Assembly (NCBI GenBank): GCA_016712565.1
Contig: JADJQU010000005.1
Coordinates: 186,001 to 250,000 of the forward strand
Length of the DNA stretch: 64,000 bases
Origin: Planctomycetota bacterium
Lineage (GTDB): Bacteria > Planctomycetota > UBA1135 > GCA-002686595
Direction of reading: 5' to 3'
This document shows positions 53,156-61,752 of this stretch, piece after piece; the stretch's first letter is position 1; each line of letters starts with the position of its first letter. The notes beneath the pieces were generated by a model. That model had not been told where the DNA came from. It did no database searches and worked only from the letters and a program-made list of their open reading frames with translations. The translations under genes and the position numbers were made by a program.

Positions 53156-53547
53156 CCCGGAGGCTCGGGCCGCGACCGGCGGAGCGAAGCCGGGGGCGTG
53201 CTGCCGCCCGGGGTGGGCCTCCCGGTGGCGCGGAGCGCCCGGTCCGGGCCGCGGGCACGCCGCTTTGGGGGCAAATCCGGCGGGGCCCGTCACCCGCGGC
53301 GTAGGAAGGGGTTCCATTGGCGCCTAGGGAGCCCACGATCTCTTCTGACTCCGGGGAACCCCGGACGCCACCGGACGCTGCAGGGGCTCCCGTGGGGCCG
53401 CCTGGGGCCACCAGGGGCCGCCAGGGGGGCTCTGCCCGCCGTGCTTCCTTGGGGGCCTTCCGCTGCGTACGGTAGACGCACGGGACTCCCTCCGCGCCCA
53501 GCGCGGGGGGCCCACGGCTCGAACAGCTCCGACCCCCATCCACCGCC
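53156..53547. other. Intergenic boundary of the accessory region with a GC tandem repeat
   Basis: 392 bases. Three imperfect 10-base units of the form GGGGCC(G/A)CC(T/A) lie at 53394-53423. The surrounding sequence is C/G-rich with open frames encoding Pro/Gly repeats, but nothing protein-like. No tRNA, attachment duplication or recombinase gene marks this edge. Confidence 0.5.
53394..53423 (+). repeat. Tandem repeat, 3 x 10 bases (GGGGCCRCCW)
   Basis: Three consecutive units differing at one or two positions. Similar in style to the 9-base repeat at 52094; slippage products in GC-rich spacers. Confidence 0.55.
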
Positions 53548-54366
53548 ATGAACGACAGCGCGCTTCGCCTCGGTCTGTGCCTCGCCCTCGCCCTCGCGCC
53601 CTTCAGCGGCGCCGCGGTCGCGCACCCTGACACGCTCGCCGCCGCGGCCCAGGCTCCGGCCCCGAACACCCATCCGGACAACCGGCCGGAGATCAAGGAG
53701 ATGGGGGACAAGCTCTCGGCCCACATCGGCAAGCGCGGCAAGGAGGACACCGAGGCCATCGGCGTGATCGACTCCATGGCCAAGGAGTTCGAGCAGTGCG
53801 GCCCCAAGGACCGCGTGCTGATCGTCAAGGCCCTCGACAAGTGCTTCGACGCGAAGCGCACCGAGTCCGCCGAGGGTGTGCCGGACAACAAGCTCTACCT
53901 CGCCGCTGCGGTCAGCCTGCGACTCATGGGGCCGGAGAGCGCGCCGGTGCTGATGAAGTGGATCGGCCACAAGGACCATCGCAAGGACCTGGCCCTGCAG
54001 GGCAAGCTGATCACCTCCCTCGGCAAGACCAAGGATGAGGACGGCAGGAAGCAACTGATGAAGCTCCTGGTGGACAAGTCGCCCGCCGTGCAGGCCGCCG
54101 CCGCCGAGGCCCTGGGGGAATTCGCCGAGGCCGATCAGAAAATCCGCAAGGAGTGCGTCGAGGAACTGATCAAGAACGCCCTGATGCCGGCCAAGGGCGC
54201 CGTGGACGTGCAGACGCCCAATCAGGCCGACAAGGACCGCTGGGACACGATTTCCGCGCCGATCATCACCAGCTTGCAGCGGCTGACGGGGAACAACGAG
54301 ACCGACCCGCAGAAGTGGCAGTCCTGGTGGAACGACAACAAGAAGAAGAACTGGGACAAGTCTTGA
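53548..54366 (+). CDS. Exported HEAT-repeat-like protein
   Basis: 272 residues. Signal peptide LGLCLALALAPFSGAAVA-H. Helical repeats with HEAT character follow: AAVSLRLMGPESAPVLMKWI, then KDLALQGKLITSLGKTKDEDGRKQLMKLLVD and SPAVQAAAAEALGEFAEADQ. The C-terminal TGNNETDPQKWQSWW motif recurs at the end of such planctomycete proteins. Likely a periplasmic protein-interaction scaffold. Its stop overlaps the TTG start of the next gene (TTGA), implying coupling. Confidence 0.75.
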   Translation: MNDSALRLGLCLALALAPFSGAAVAHPDTLAAAAQAPAPNTHPDNRPEIKEMGDKLSAHIGKRGKEDTEAIGVIDSMAKEFEQCGPKDRVLIVKALDKCFDAKRTESAEGVPDNKLYLAAAVSLRLMGPESAPVLMKWIGHKDHRKDLALQGKLITSLGKTKDEDGRKQLMKLLVDKSPAVQAAAAEALGEFAEADQKIRKECVEELIKNALMPAKGAVDVQTPNQADKDRWDTISAPIITSLQRLTGNNETDPQKWQSWWNDNKKKNWDKS

Positions 54367-55163
54367 GCCCGTCCGGACCCGCCGCTCCCGAGGGAGCCCT
54401 GCCGGGTCGGTCCAGCGGCGCGCCGGGGGATCGCTCGGGTCGGCGCCGTGGGGGACCCGAGCTCGTGGTGCTGCCGCTGCTCGCCGCGGCGGCCGCCGTG
54501 TGGTGGATGCGCCGTCCCGACGACGCGCTGGTGCCGCGACGGCCGCCGCCGCGGGCGGATCCGGAAGGGACCCGCGAGGCCCTGTGCGCCGAGCAGGCCC
54601 TGCCGGGGGCCGTGCTGGTCTGCTGGCTAGCTCCGGCGGAACTCTCCGACGAGCGCCAAGAGTTCCAGGCGCGCGCCCTGCTCAGGCGCTACGACCTCCC
54701 GGAGGGGCAGGCCTTCCGGATGCGAGTGGAATTGCGGCCCGAGCCCGCCGCCACCTCCGTGCCCGAGACGGCCGTGGACCTTTCGGGCCTGTGGGTGGCC
54801 GACGAGTCGGGGCGCGCCCTGGCTCCGTTCGCCCTGCCGCGCGAGATGGACCCCCTGGCCACGCTGCTTTCGCCCTGCGCGGAACCCCTGCGCGTGGGCT
54901 GTTCCCTGGACCTGATGCTCTGGGGCCGTGCTCCCGGACAGTCGCCGAAGGTCGAGGGCGTCCTCCTGAGCGCCGGGGCTCCCGGGCCCGCGGCCGTGGA
55001 GCTGTCCCTGGCCCCGCGCCCGGTTCGCTCGGGGGATCTGGCGGGTCCCCTGGCGCGCTTGGACGGGATCGAATCCCGCGCTTCCACGCCCGAGTCGGGG
55101 AAGAGCGCGGAGTCGGGCGCGTCCAGAGCCCCGCAACAGGGCTCCCATGACGCGCGCTACTGA
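54363..55163 (+). CDS. Membrane-anchored protein of unknown function
   Basis: 266 residues, with TTG as start because the frame begins at the overlap with the upstream stop. One membrane segment, LVVLPLLAAAAAVWW (about 36-50), then an extracytoplasmic beta-rich domain (FRMRVELRPEP, AVDLSGLWVADESGRALAPF). No family is recognised. Its last 17 bases overlap the start of the next gene, so 53548-56514 probably forms one operon. Confidence 0.55.
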   Translation: MSPSGPAAPEGALPGRSSGAPGDRSGRRRGGPELVVLPLLAAAAAVWWMRRPDDALVPRRPPPRADPEGTREALCAEQALPGAVLVCWLAPAELSDERQEFQARALLRRYDLPEGQAFRMRVELRPEPAATSVPETAVDLSGLWVADESGRALAPFALPREMDPLATLLSPCAEPLRVGCSLDLMLWGRAPGQSPKVEGVLLSAGAPGPAAVELSLAPRPVRSGDLAGPLARLDGIESRASTPESGKSAESGASRAPQQGSHDARY

Positions 55164-56514
55164 CCGAAGCCTGTTCGGGCACCCCCGGGGTTCCCGATCC
55201 AGGTCGCTTGCAGGCCTGGGCCTTCTGCTCGGGGTGACGGGGTGGTGCGGCGCCTGCGACGGGCCCGCGGAACCCCGTGTGCGCCCCGACGGGGCTTCCG
55301 AGGCAGGCGCCGCGACGTCGGCCCCGCTGGAGGCGGCCTCCGGCGAACGGCTGCGGGAATTGGAACTGGAGCTCCAGCGGGAGCGGGCCCGGGCCCGCGA
55401 CTTGGAAGCCCAGGTGGCTTTGTTGAATCAGAGCCTCGCCGCCTCGGAGGAGCGCCGCATCGAGCGGGAGCGGGAGTGGCTGGAGTACCAGTCGTTGCTC
55501 GGTCTGCTTTCCCCCGAGCGCCTGCCCGGGGGCAAGCCCTTCGGGGTGGAGCTCTCCGGAGTGGAGCCAACGCCCGGCCCCGGGGCCGGCCCCGGGTCCG
55601 AGGACGAGAGGCCGCTCCCCACGGAAGCCCAGTTGGCCGCCCAGGCCGAGCGGGCCCTGCGATCCAAGGCCATCGAGAAGTCCCTGCGCACGCTGCTCGC
55701 CCTGGAGGACGTGCGCGCGCTGGACCTGCTCGAGTGCGGTCTCTTGGAGGGCGATGCCATCGGCCCGGTGGTCTTCCGCCTGCTGGACGGTCGCGGGCGA
55801 CTGGCGGGGAGCCTCTACGCGGAGCGAATGCGTCTGGAGGCCAGCCGGTCGGCGCGCACGATCACGCTGGTGCTGGAGTCCGGGTACGAGACCCGCGGCG
55901 GCGAGCGCTTTCCCTTCGACGACACACCGCGACGGGCTCAAGGCGCCGGGGCCGCGGATCCCGCGTCGGGCGAGGGCGAGGCCGAGGTCGAGGCAAAGGG
56001 CACCGGGCGGGCCGCGCGCCGCGTGGTCCTGGAGGGCATCGATCCCCTGTCCTGGGCCGATGATTTCCGCGAGCTGTTCGGCGCCGCCGGTCTGGATCTC
56101 TCGGGCGACGACGGCCTGTGGGACCTCGGTCTCGTGCGCGCCCGCTTGAACGAACTCCTCAAGCGCGATTCGTCCTCGGGCATTTACCGCCTGCGGGAGC
56201 TCGGCGGCGTCCAGGAGGGCGTGCTGCTGCGCGTTCATCTGGAGCGGCTGGATTCCGAGGGCGGCGTGGAACGGCGACTGTTCGCCGATCGCCTGCGCCT
56301 CTCCGCGGGGGCTTCGGGCGTCGAGTTGGAGCTGAGCCACGGCGTGCAGGTGCGCGGACAGGACCAGCGCGTTCCGTTCCTCGACGGCCGCTATCGGGTG
56401 CTCCTGCCGGGCGCCGACACGGAGGCCTGGGTGCGCGCGGGTCTGCCGGGACTTTCCCCCGCGCCGGCGGCCGCGGGGTCCTCGGCGCCGCCGGCGCCGG
56501 CCGATCGGGATTGA
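55147..56514 (+). CDS. Exported coiled-coil protein of unknown function
   Basis: 455 residues. A basic N-region and hydrophobic segment LAGLGLLLGVTGWCGAC resemble a lipoprotein signal. A heptad-rich coiled coil covers about residues 65-105 (RLRELELELQRERARARDLE). The remaining 330 residues contain two related beta-rich domains, each with a similar core (VVFRLLDGRGRLAGSLYAERMRLEAS and VLLRVHLERLDSEGGVERRLFADRLRLSAG), suggesting internal duplication. No enzymatic motif. Overlaps the preceding gene by 17 bases. Confidence 0.55.
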   Translation: MTRATDRSLFGHPRGSRSRSLAGLGLLLGVTGWCGACDGPAEPRVRPDGASEAGAATSAPLEAASGERLRELELELQRERARARDLEAQVALLNQSLAASEERRIEREREWLEYQSLLGLLSPERLPGGKPFGVELSGVEPTPGPGAGPGSEDERPLPTEAQLAAQAERALRSKAIEKSLRTLLALEDVRALDLLECGLLEGDAIGPVVFRLLDGRGRLAGSLYAERMRLEASRSARTITLVLESGYETRGGERFPFDDTPRRAQGAGAADPASGEGEAEVEAKGTGRAARRVVLEGIDPLSWADDFRELFGAAGLDLSGDDGLWDLGLVRARLNELLKRDSSSGIYRLRELGGVQEGVLLRVHLERLDSEGGVERRLFADRLRLSAGASGVELELSHGVQVRGQDQRVPFLDGRYRVLLPGADTEAWVRAGLPGLSPAPAAAGSSAPPAPADRD

Positions 56515-56546
56515 CCGCGCGGCGCAGGCCGGTCATAAGATCCTGC

Positions 56547-57941
56547 ATGTCTTCCGCAGGCGACGATCTCTTCGCGGCTGTTCCCCGCGGGGAGGGCGCG
56601 GCCGAAGGGCCTGCCTCGCGCGTCCAGACCGTGCGCGAGCTGACCCGGCGCATCGAGGGTCAGCTCTCGGGCCTGGGTCGGGTGAGCGTCGAGGGCGAAA
56701 TCTCGCGCATCACGCGCGCGGCCTCGGGCCACTTGTACTTCGATCTCAAGGACCTGGACGCCAAGCTCGCCTGCACGATCTGGAAGAGCCAAGTCGCCTC
56801 GGCGGCGCGCTTCGAACTGCGCGAGGGCCTGCAGGTGGTGGCCCACGGCAAGCTCGACGTGTACGCGCCCCGGGGCACCTACAGTCTCAACGTCCAGCGC
56901 CTCGAGCCCGCGGGCATCGGCGCCCTGTTGGCCGAGCTGGAGCGCCGCAAGCAGGAGCTGAAGCAGCGCGGCTGGTTCGACCGCAAGCGGCCGATCCCGG
57001 CCTTCCCCAGGCGCATCGGCGTCGCCACCAGCCGCGACGGGGCCGCCTTCCAGGATTTTCTGCGCACGCGCACGTTGCGTTGGCCCCTCTATCCGGTGCT
57101 CCTGGCCCACACGCCCGTGCAGGGCGCCGGCGCGGCCGCGGAAATCGCGCGCGCCCTCGGACGCCTCGACCAGGCGGGCGTGGACGTGATCGTCCTGTGC
57201 CGCGGCGGAGGCAGCCTGGAGGACCTGTGGGCCTTCAACGAGCCGGCCGTGGCCGAGGCGCTGTGGAATTCGCGCACGCCGGTGGTCAGCGGCGTGGGCC
57301 ACGAGACCGACGTGACCCTGGCGGACCTGGTGGCCGATCGGCGGGCCCACACGCCCACGGACGCCGCCCAGGTGGTGATCCCCGATCGCGCCGCGCTGGT
57401 GGAGGAACTTCTGACGGCGCGGGACCACCTGGCCCGGGCCGTGGACCTGGCCCTCGAGGAGCGGGGCCAGCGTCTCTCTCGCGCGGCGGGATCGCGGGTG
57501 CTGCGGGACCCGCGCACCCTGGTGGGCATGCGGCGCGAGCGCCTGGGTCGGCTGTCGAGTTCCCTGGGCGCCCGCGCCGCGCGTCGACTCTCCCAGGGGG
57601 AGCAGCGCGTGTTCGCCGCGACCCGGGCCCTGGAGCGCGCTTCGCCCGCGGCGCGGCTCGCGGCGGCGGCGGCGCGGCTTCAGTCGTTGCGCGTGGCCCT
57701 GGCCGGGGCCGCGGTGCGTCTCTTGGAACGGCGCCGGGCCTCCACGGTTCGCGCGGCCGCCCAGTTGGAGGCGCTCTCGCCCCTGGGCATCCTGGCCCGC
57801 GGCTACTCGATCACCTCCCGGGCGGACGGCGGCGTGCTCTTGGACGCCGCGGCGGCGGCTCCGGGCGAAGTGCTCTCCACGCGCCTCAGGACCGGCAGCC
57901 TGATCTCGCGCGTCGAAGGTCCCGCCGCAGGGGAGCGCTGA
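56547..57941 (+). CDS. xseA: Exodeoxyribonuclease VII large subunit
   Basis: 464 residues. An N-terminal OB fold (VRELTRRIEGQLSGLGRVSVEGEIS, then SGHLYFDLKD) is followed by the catalytic domain with PRRIGVATSRDGAAFQDFL, DVIVLCRGGGSLEDLWAFNE, VVSGVGHETDVTLADLVADRRAHTPT (core GVGHETDVTLAD) and a C-terminal LGILARGYSI. All are conserved in XseA. It degrades single-stranded DNA with the small subunit XseB, which is not adjacent. A TAAGAT box lies 6 bases before the ATG. The following glycosyltransferase gene starts 2 bases after the stop. Confidence 0.95.
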   Translation: MSSAGDDLFAAVPRGEGAAEGPASRVQTVRELTRRIEGQLSGLGRVSVEGEISRITRAASGHLYFDLKDLDAKLACTIWKSQVASAARFELREGLQVVAHGKLDVYAPRGTYSLNVQRLEPAGIGALLAELERRKQELKQRGWFDRKRPIPAFPRRIGVATSRDGAAFQDFLRTRTLRWPLYPVLLAHTPVQGAGAAAEIARALGRLDQAGVDVIVLCRGGGSLEDLWAFNEPAVAEALWNSRTPVVSGVGHETDVTLADLVADRRAHTPTDAAQVVIPDRAALVEELLTARDHLARAVDLALEERGQRLSRAAGSRVLRDPRTLVGMRRERLGRLSSSLGARAARRLSQGEQRVFAATRALERASPAARLAAAAARLQSLRVALAGAAVRLLERRRASTVRAAAQLEALSPLGILARGYSITSRADGGVLLDAAAAAPGEVLSTRLRTGSLISRVEGPAAGER

Positions 57942-57943
57942 GC

Positions 57944-58861
57944 GTGCGCATCGCGGCGATCGTGGTCAACTGGAACGGCGGGGCGGCCAACGTGGCCTGC
58001 CTCGCGGTGCTCCAGGATGCGGCCCTCGCGCGCATCGTGTTCGTGGACAACGCCTCCACCGATGGATCCCGGGAGCTCGTGCGCGAAAGCTTTCCCGGCG
58101 TGCTGCTGGTGGAGAACGACGCCAATCTGGGCTTCGGCGAGGCCTCGAACCGCGGCGCCAAGCGGGCCGTCGAGCTGGGCTGCGACGCGCTCCTGTTCGT
58201 CAACAACGACGTGCTGCTCCGGCCCGCGGAGCTGGGACTCTTGGTGGAGGAATTGGCCCGGGATCCGGCCCTGGGCTTCGTGGGCCCGCGGGTTCTCGAC
58301 GCCCGGGATCCGACGCGCATCTGGGCCGCGGGCGGAAAGCTCTCCTGGCGCCAGAACCTGACCACCCTGATCGGCCAGGGTGAGCCGGACAGCGAGCAGT
58401 TCCACGCCGTCCGGGACGTGGACTATGTGGTGGGTTGCGCGCTGCTCGCCCGCCGCGAGGCCTTCGAGGCCGTCGGCGGCTTCGATCCGCGCTACTTCGC
58501 CTACAGCGAGGACGTGGACCTGGCCCTGCGGGCCCGCCGTCTGGGCTGGCGCTCGCGGGTGGTGGGTTCCGCCTGCGCCCTGCACCTGCCTTCGAGCTCC
58601 ACGGGTGGAGGCTACAACCCGCGGCGCAAGTACATGATGGGCGTCAACTCGATCTGGTTCCTGCGCCGGCACGCAAGGCTGCGGCACTGGATCTCGTTTC
58701 TCGTCTTCGACGTGGCCTCGCTGCCCTTCGTGGCCCTGTTCGAGGTGGGCCGCGGCAGGGGCCGGGCGGTCCTGGCCAAGGGGCTCGGCATCCTGCACGG
58801 CCTGCGGGGGCGACGCGTGGACGCACGGGCCCTGGAGGCCGGCGGCACGATTCTCTGGTGA
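57944..58861 (+). CDS. Family 2 glycosyltransferase (rhamnosyltransferase type)
   Basis: 305 residues with a GTG start. GT-A fold landmarks are AAIVVNWNG, VFVDNASTDGSRELV, ANLGFGEASNRGA (nucleotide-sugar binding), LLFVNNDVLL in the DxD position, and FDPRYFAYSEDVDLALRARRLGWR with the catalytic base Asp. A C-terminal hydrophobic helix (ISFLVFDVASLPFVALF) may sit on the membrane. Such enzymes add rhamnose or similar sugars to surface polysaccharides. Confidence 0.88.
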   Translation: MRIAAIVVNWNGGAANVACLAVLQDAALARIVFVDNASTDGSRELVRESFPGVLLVENDANLGFGEASNRGAKRAVELGCDALLFVNNDVLLRPAELGLLVEELARDPALGFVGPRVLDARDPTRIWAAGGKLSWRQNLTTLIGQGEPDSEQFHAVRDVDYVVGCALLARREAFEAVGGFDPRYFAYSEDVDLALRARRLGWRSRVVGSACALHLPSSSTGGGYNPRRKYMMGVNSIWFLRRHARLRHWISFLVFDVASLPFVALFEVGRGRGRAVLAKGLGILHGLRGRRVDARALEAGGTILW

Positions 58862-58889
58862 CGCGCGCGCCCGGTGTCGCGGTCCTGTC

Positions 58890-58914
58890 GGCGCCGCGGC
58901 TCTGCCGGCGCCGC
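58890..58914. terminator. Paired palindromes between convergent genes
   Basis: CGGCGCCG occurs at 58890-58897 and again at 58907-58914. Each is self-complementary, so they can also pair with each other as an 8-bp stem around 9 bases. The site sits in the 64-base gap between the convergent glycosyltransferase and zinc-finger genes. A shared terminator is likely. Confidence 0.45.
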
Positions 58915-58925
58915 GGGTTCGAAGG

Positions 58926-59531
58926 CTAGCGGTCCACGGCCCCGAGCTCACCCAGGGCGCGTTCGACCGCGGCCGGGGCGACGTCGAGGGAATTCTGGCG
59001 CAGGGAAGCGCGCAGGCCCGGCTCCTCGCTGGCGTTGTCGGGCGCCGCCAGGGCCGCGGCCACGCAGCGCGGGTGCACGGCGATCGGACCGTTGCGCACT
59101 TGGTTGCCGAACTCCACGGCGCGCAGGAGCACGATGCGCGGCGCGCCCTGCTCGATGGGCTCGGCGCACTGCTTGCACTTGGAGCGGCCGCTGGGGGCGA
59201 TCTCCACGTAGGGCGCGGTCTTGCGCGTTTGCTTTTCGACCGCCGCCTCGGCGGCGATCTGCCGCAGGGACTCGATCGAGGGCACCTGGACGCCCTCGTC
59301 CCAGGCCTTCTCGCCGTAGGCGTTCTCCACGTCCTCGATGCGGCGCTTGGCGGCGCATTTCAGGTGGAACCACAGGTAGCCCGAGCCGAAGGGCCCTTCG
59401 ATCATCACGCCCAGGCGCAGGGTGCCCTTCTCGATCTTCTTGCGGCAACCCTTGCAGGAGGAGCGCGAGGAGCGCGCGCCCTCGATGCGGTAGGGCGGGA
59501 GTTGCTCGGGGACTTCGGGCTCTTCGCTCAT
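58926..59531 (-). CDS. Protein with two PARP-type zinc fingers
   Basis: 201 residues. Finger 1: Cys26-x2-Cys29, His56-x2-Cys59, in SSCKGCRKKIEKGTLRLGV and YLWFHLKCA. Finger 2: Cys119-x2-Cys122, His153-x2-Cys156, in GRSKCKQCAEPIEQGAPRI and AVHPRCV. The CCHC spacing (26 and 30 residues between pairs) and the R-S-x-C-K-x-C, E-x-G-x-x-R-(I/L) core are those of zf-PARP, which in eukaryotes reads DNA nicks in PARP1 and ligase III. No PARP catalytic, ligase or nuclease domain is attached. It starts 4 bases after the deoxyhypusine-synthase-like stop, so the two form an operon. DNA-break binding is inference. Confidence 0.7.
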   Translation of the reverse strand: MSEEPEVPEQLPPYRIEGARSSRSSCKGCRKKIEKGTLRLGVMIEGPFGSGYLWFHLKCAAKRRIEDVENAYGEKAWDEGVQVPSIESLRQIAAEAAVEKQTRKTAPYVEIAPSGRSKCKQCAEPIEQGAPRIVLLRAVEFGNQVRNGPIAVHPRCVAAALAAPDNASEEPGLRASLRQNSLDVAPAAVERALGELGAVDR

Positions 59532-59535
59532 GGCT

Positions 59536-60984
59536 TCAGCGCTTCTTCTTGGCCGGGGACTTGGCCGCGCCGCGCCCCGGTGTGTTCGGGGAGGGCTTGG
59601 GGAGCGACTTCGCGGCGGACTTGGGGGGAGCCTTGGCGCGGGACCGGGCGGCTGGCCCAGCGGAGGATGCGGGCTGGCTCTCCAGGGGCGCCAGGGGATA
59701 GCTGCTTTCCTCTCGCAGCATGGGCGCGCGCCGCCGGACATCGGCCATCAGCTTCGCCACCAGCTCGGCGCGGCGGTCGAACAGGCGATAGCCCGCGGGG
59801 TCGCGCAGGTAGCCGCGGGCTTCGGGGTGCTTGGCGAACAGGGCCTCGCGGCCCATGCGCCCGGCCCAGCGTTCGAAGCGCGCGCGCTTGTCCAGCAGCG
59901 CCTTGGTGATCAAGGGCATGACGATCGAGTAGTCCACCTGCATGCTTTCGCAGGTGGAGCGGTAGTGGTCCTTGTCCACCTTGCCCCAGGTGACCGCCTC
60001 GGCGGGCGGGCAGGAGGACAGCGAGCCGTCGGTCACCGGCGCGCTGGTGAGCTGCACGTCGTAGAGGTAGCCCTGGATGTGCTCGAGGCCCAGCACCTGC
60101 GACAGGGCGGGCTCGGGCTGCAGGTTGAAGTTCTTCGGCACGCCTCCGCCCAGGATCAGCGTGCCCAGGGCGCGCGTCGGCGATTCGAACAGTCCCCAGC
60201 GGTGGTAGGCGCAGCTCTCGAACACCTCGCCGTGGATGTCCAGGTCGAAGCGGTAGGCATCGCCGCAGGCCTCGCGCAGGGCCCACAGGGCCATGGAATT
60301 CAGGAACACCGAGCCGTCGCCCGGGGCGCCGACGAAGATCGGAATCGCCTTGCGCGTGCACTGGGCCAGGAGCCCTTCGCGCGCTCCGTTGTGCTTCTCC
60401 TGCGCCGCGTAGCGGCGGCCCAGCAGGTGACGGAACTCCGGCCCGGTCATCGTGCGCTGGAATTCCGGCTGGGTCAGCACGGCCCGCAGGAAGCGATCCT
60501 GGGAGAGCAGCACGTCCTCGGGGAAACCCACGTCGGTGACGCGGATCGTGCGCTCGTCCCGCAGCCCGCCGTCGTCGCCGAAGATCGCCACCTCGTGGAA
60601 GGGGTGCTTGGCGGCGTCGTCGAGGGCGCGGTGGCCGTCGTGGTAGCAGACCGCGTCGGTGGTGGAGAGCAGCATGAACCAGCCGGTCTCCAGGAGCGGG
60701 GAGAGCCAGGCGTAGTGCTGGCCCGAAACCGTCACCGGTCCGGCCACCGCCAGGGTCATGGGCAGGCCCTTGCCCACGGCCTCGTCGAGCAGCGTCCAGA
60801 TGCGCCGCAGGTAAGCTCCGCCGAAGGAGGGCAGCGAGTGCTCGAAGAGTTCGTCCAGCCCCTCGGTCTCGGTGACGGGCCGCGTGGCGAGTTCGCGCGC
60901 GGGCCCCGTGGAGCCGCCGGCGCCGCGCCCGGGGCCCCCGGCGCCTCCGGGGCAGGAGCGTTGATCCTGACGCGTGGGTGACAT
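59536..60984 (-). CDS. Deoxyhypusine-synthase-like protein
   Basis: 482 residues. An NAD-binding fold resembling eukaryotic and archaeal deoxyhypusine synthase: LILGGGVPKNFNLQ, YLYDVQLTSAPVTDGSLSSC and AEAVTWGKVDKD. The Lys of WGK corresponds to the lysine that forms the enzyme-aminobutyl intermediate. Bacteria lack eIF5A, so bacterial members are thought to act on polyamines (homospermidine-type synthesis) or unknown proteins. The N-terminus (25 residues) and the Lys/Pro/Ser-rich tail (about 430-482) are disordered. First gene of a two-gene operon with the zinc-finger protein. Confidence 0.82.
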   Translation of the reverse strand: MSPTRQDQRSCPGGAGGPGRGAGGSTGPARELATRPVTETEGLDELFEHSLPSFGGAYLRRIWTLLDEAVGKGLPMTLAVAGPVTVSGQHYAWLSPLLETGWFMLLSTTDAVCYHDGHRALDDAAKHPFHEVAIFGDDGGLRDERTIRVTDVGFPEDVLLSQDRFLRAVLTQPEFQRTMTGPEFRHLLGRRYAAQEKHNGAREGLLAQCTRKAIPIFVGAPGDGSVFLNSMALWALREACGDAYRFDLDIHGEVFESCAYHRWGLFESPTRALGTLILGGGVPKNFNLQPEPALSQVLGLEHIQGYLYDVQLTSAPVTDGSLSSCPPAEAVTWGKVDKDHYRSTCESMQVDYSIVMPLITKALLDKRARFERWAGRMGREALFAKHPEARGYLRDPAGYRLFDRRAELVAKLMADVRRRAPMLREESSYPLAPLESQPASSAGPAARSRAKAPPKSAAKSLPKPSPNTPGRGAAKSPAKKKR

Positions 60985-61104
60985 AGGGCGGGGAGTCTAC
61001 GGCAGCGGGCCCGTGGGCTCCATCGCGGACCACCCGCAACGGCTTGCGCGGGGCCCGAGGGTGGGGGATGCTTGTCGGGCTCTCCACCCAGGCCCCAGCA
61101 CACC

Positions 61105-61644
61105 ATGACCGAATTCAGCCCGTCCGCCCAGTCCAAGTACTCCAAGCAGGACTACGGTCCCAGGCGCCGCATCGAGGGCGTCGAAATCGTCGAACTCAAG
61201 CGCTTCAACGACGACGGCGGCGCCATGACCGAGCTGGGCCGCCTGGAGGGGGGCCTGCACAAGCAGCTCTCCGGTTTCCAAGTGCGGCAGATGAATTTCA
61301 GCGTGCTGGAGCCCCTGGCCATCAAGGCCTTCCACCTTCACGACCGGCAGACCGACGTGTGGTTCGTGCCGCCCTCGGACAAGCTGCTGCTGGTCCTCGC
61401 CGACGTGCGCAAGGGCTCGCCCACGGAGGGGTTGGTCTGGCGCCTGGTCCTGGGGGACGGCAATTCGCGCCTCGTGCGCATCCCCCCCGGCGTGGCCCAC
61501 GGCTGCCGAAACCTGCGCCCGACGGTTCCCGGGCACATCATTTACTTCGTGGACGTGCAGTTCTCCACGGACGAGCACTGCGACGAGGGCCGCCTCGCCT
61601 GGGACCACTTCGGCACACAGATTTGGGAAGTCGAACGCGGCTGA
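61105..61644 (+). CDS. dTDP-4-dehydrorhamnose 3,5-epimerase-like cupin
   Basis: 179 residues, RmlC-like jelly roll. VRQMNFSVLEPLAIKAFHLHDRQTDVWFV and RIPPGVAHGCRNL, then IIYFVDVQF, match the RmlC family. The catalytic His is replaced or shifted (AFHLHDRQTD instead of the typical RG-H-x-Q). It may be a genuine epimerase for a nucleotide sugar or a related sugar isomerase; other rml genes are absent here. Complete, with no clear ribosome site before the ATG. Confidence 0.72.
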   Translation: MTEFSPSAQSKYSKQDYGPRRRIEGVEIVELKRFNDDGGAMTELGRLEGGLHKQLSGFQVRQMNFSVLEPLAIKAFHLHDRQTDVWFVPPSDKLLLVLADVRKGSPTEGLVWRLVLGDGNSRLVRIPPGVAHGCRNLRPTVPGHIIYFVDVQFSTDEHCDEGRLAWDHFGTQIWEVERG

Positions 61645-61752
61645 GATTGCGCGCCACGGCCGTCTGGGGCTACAACCCGGCTTCGATTTTCCTGCCGGCG
61701 ACTCTCGGGCGCGTCCTGAGTGCCGCGCCGATTCCCCCGCCCAGGTGAGCCC

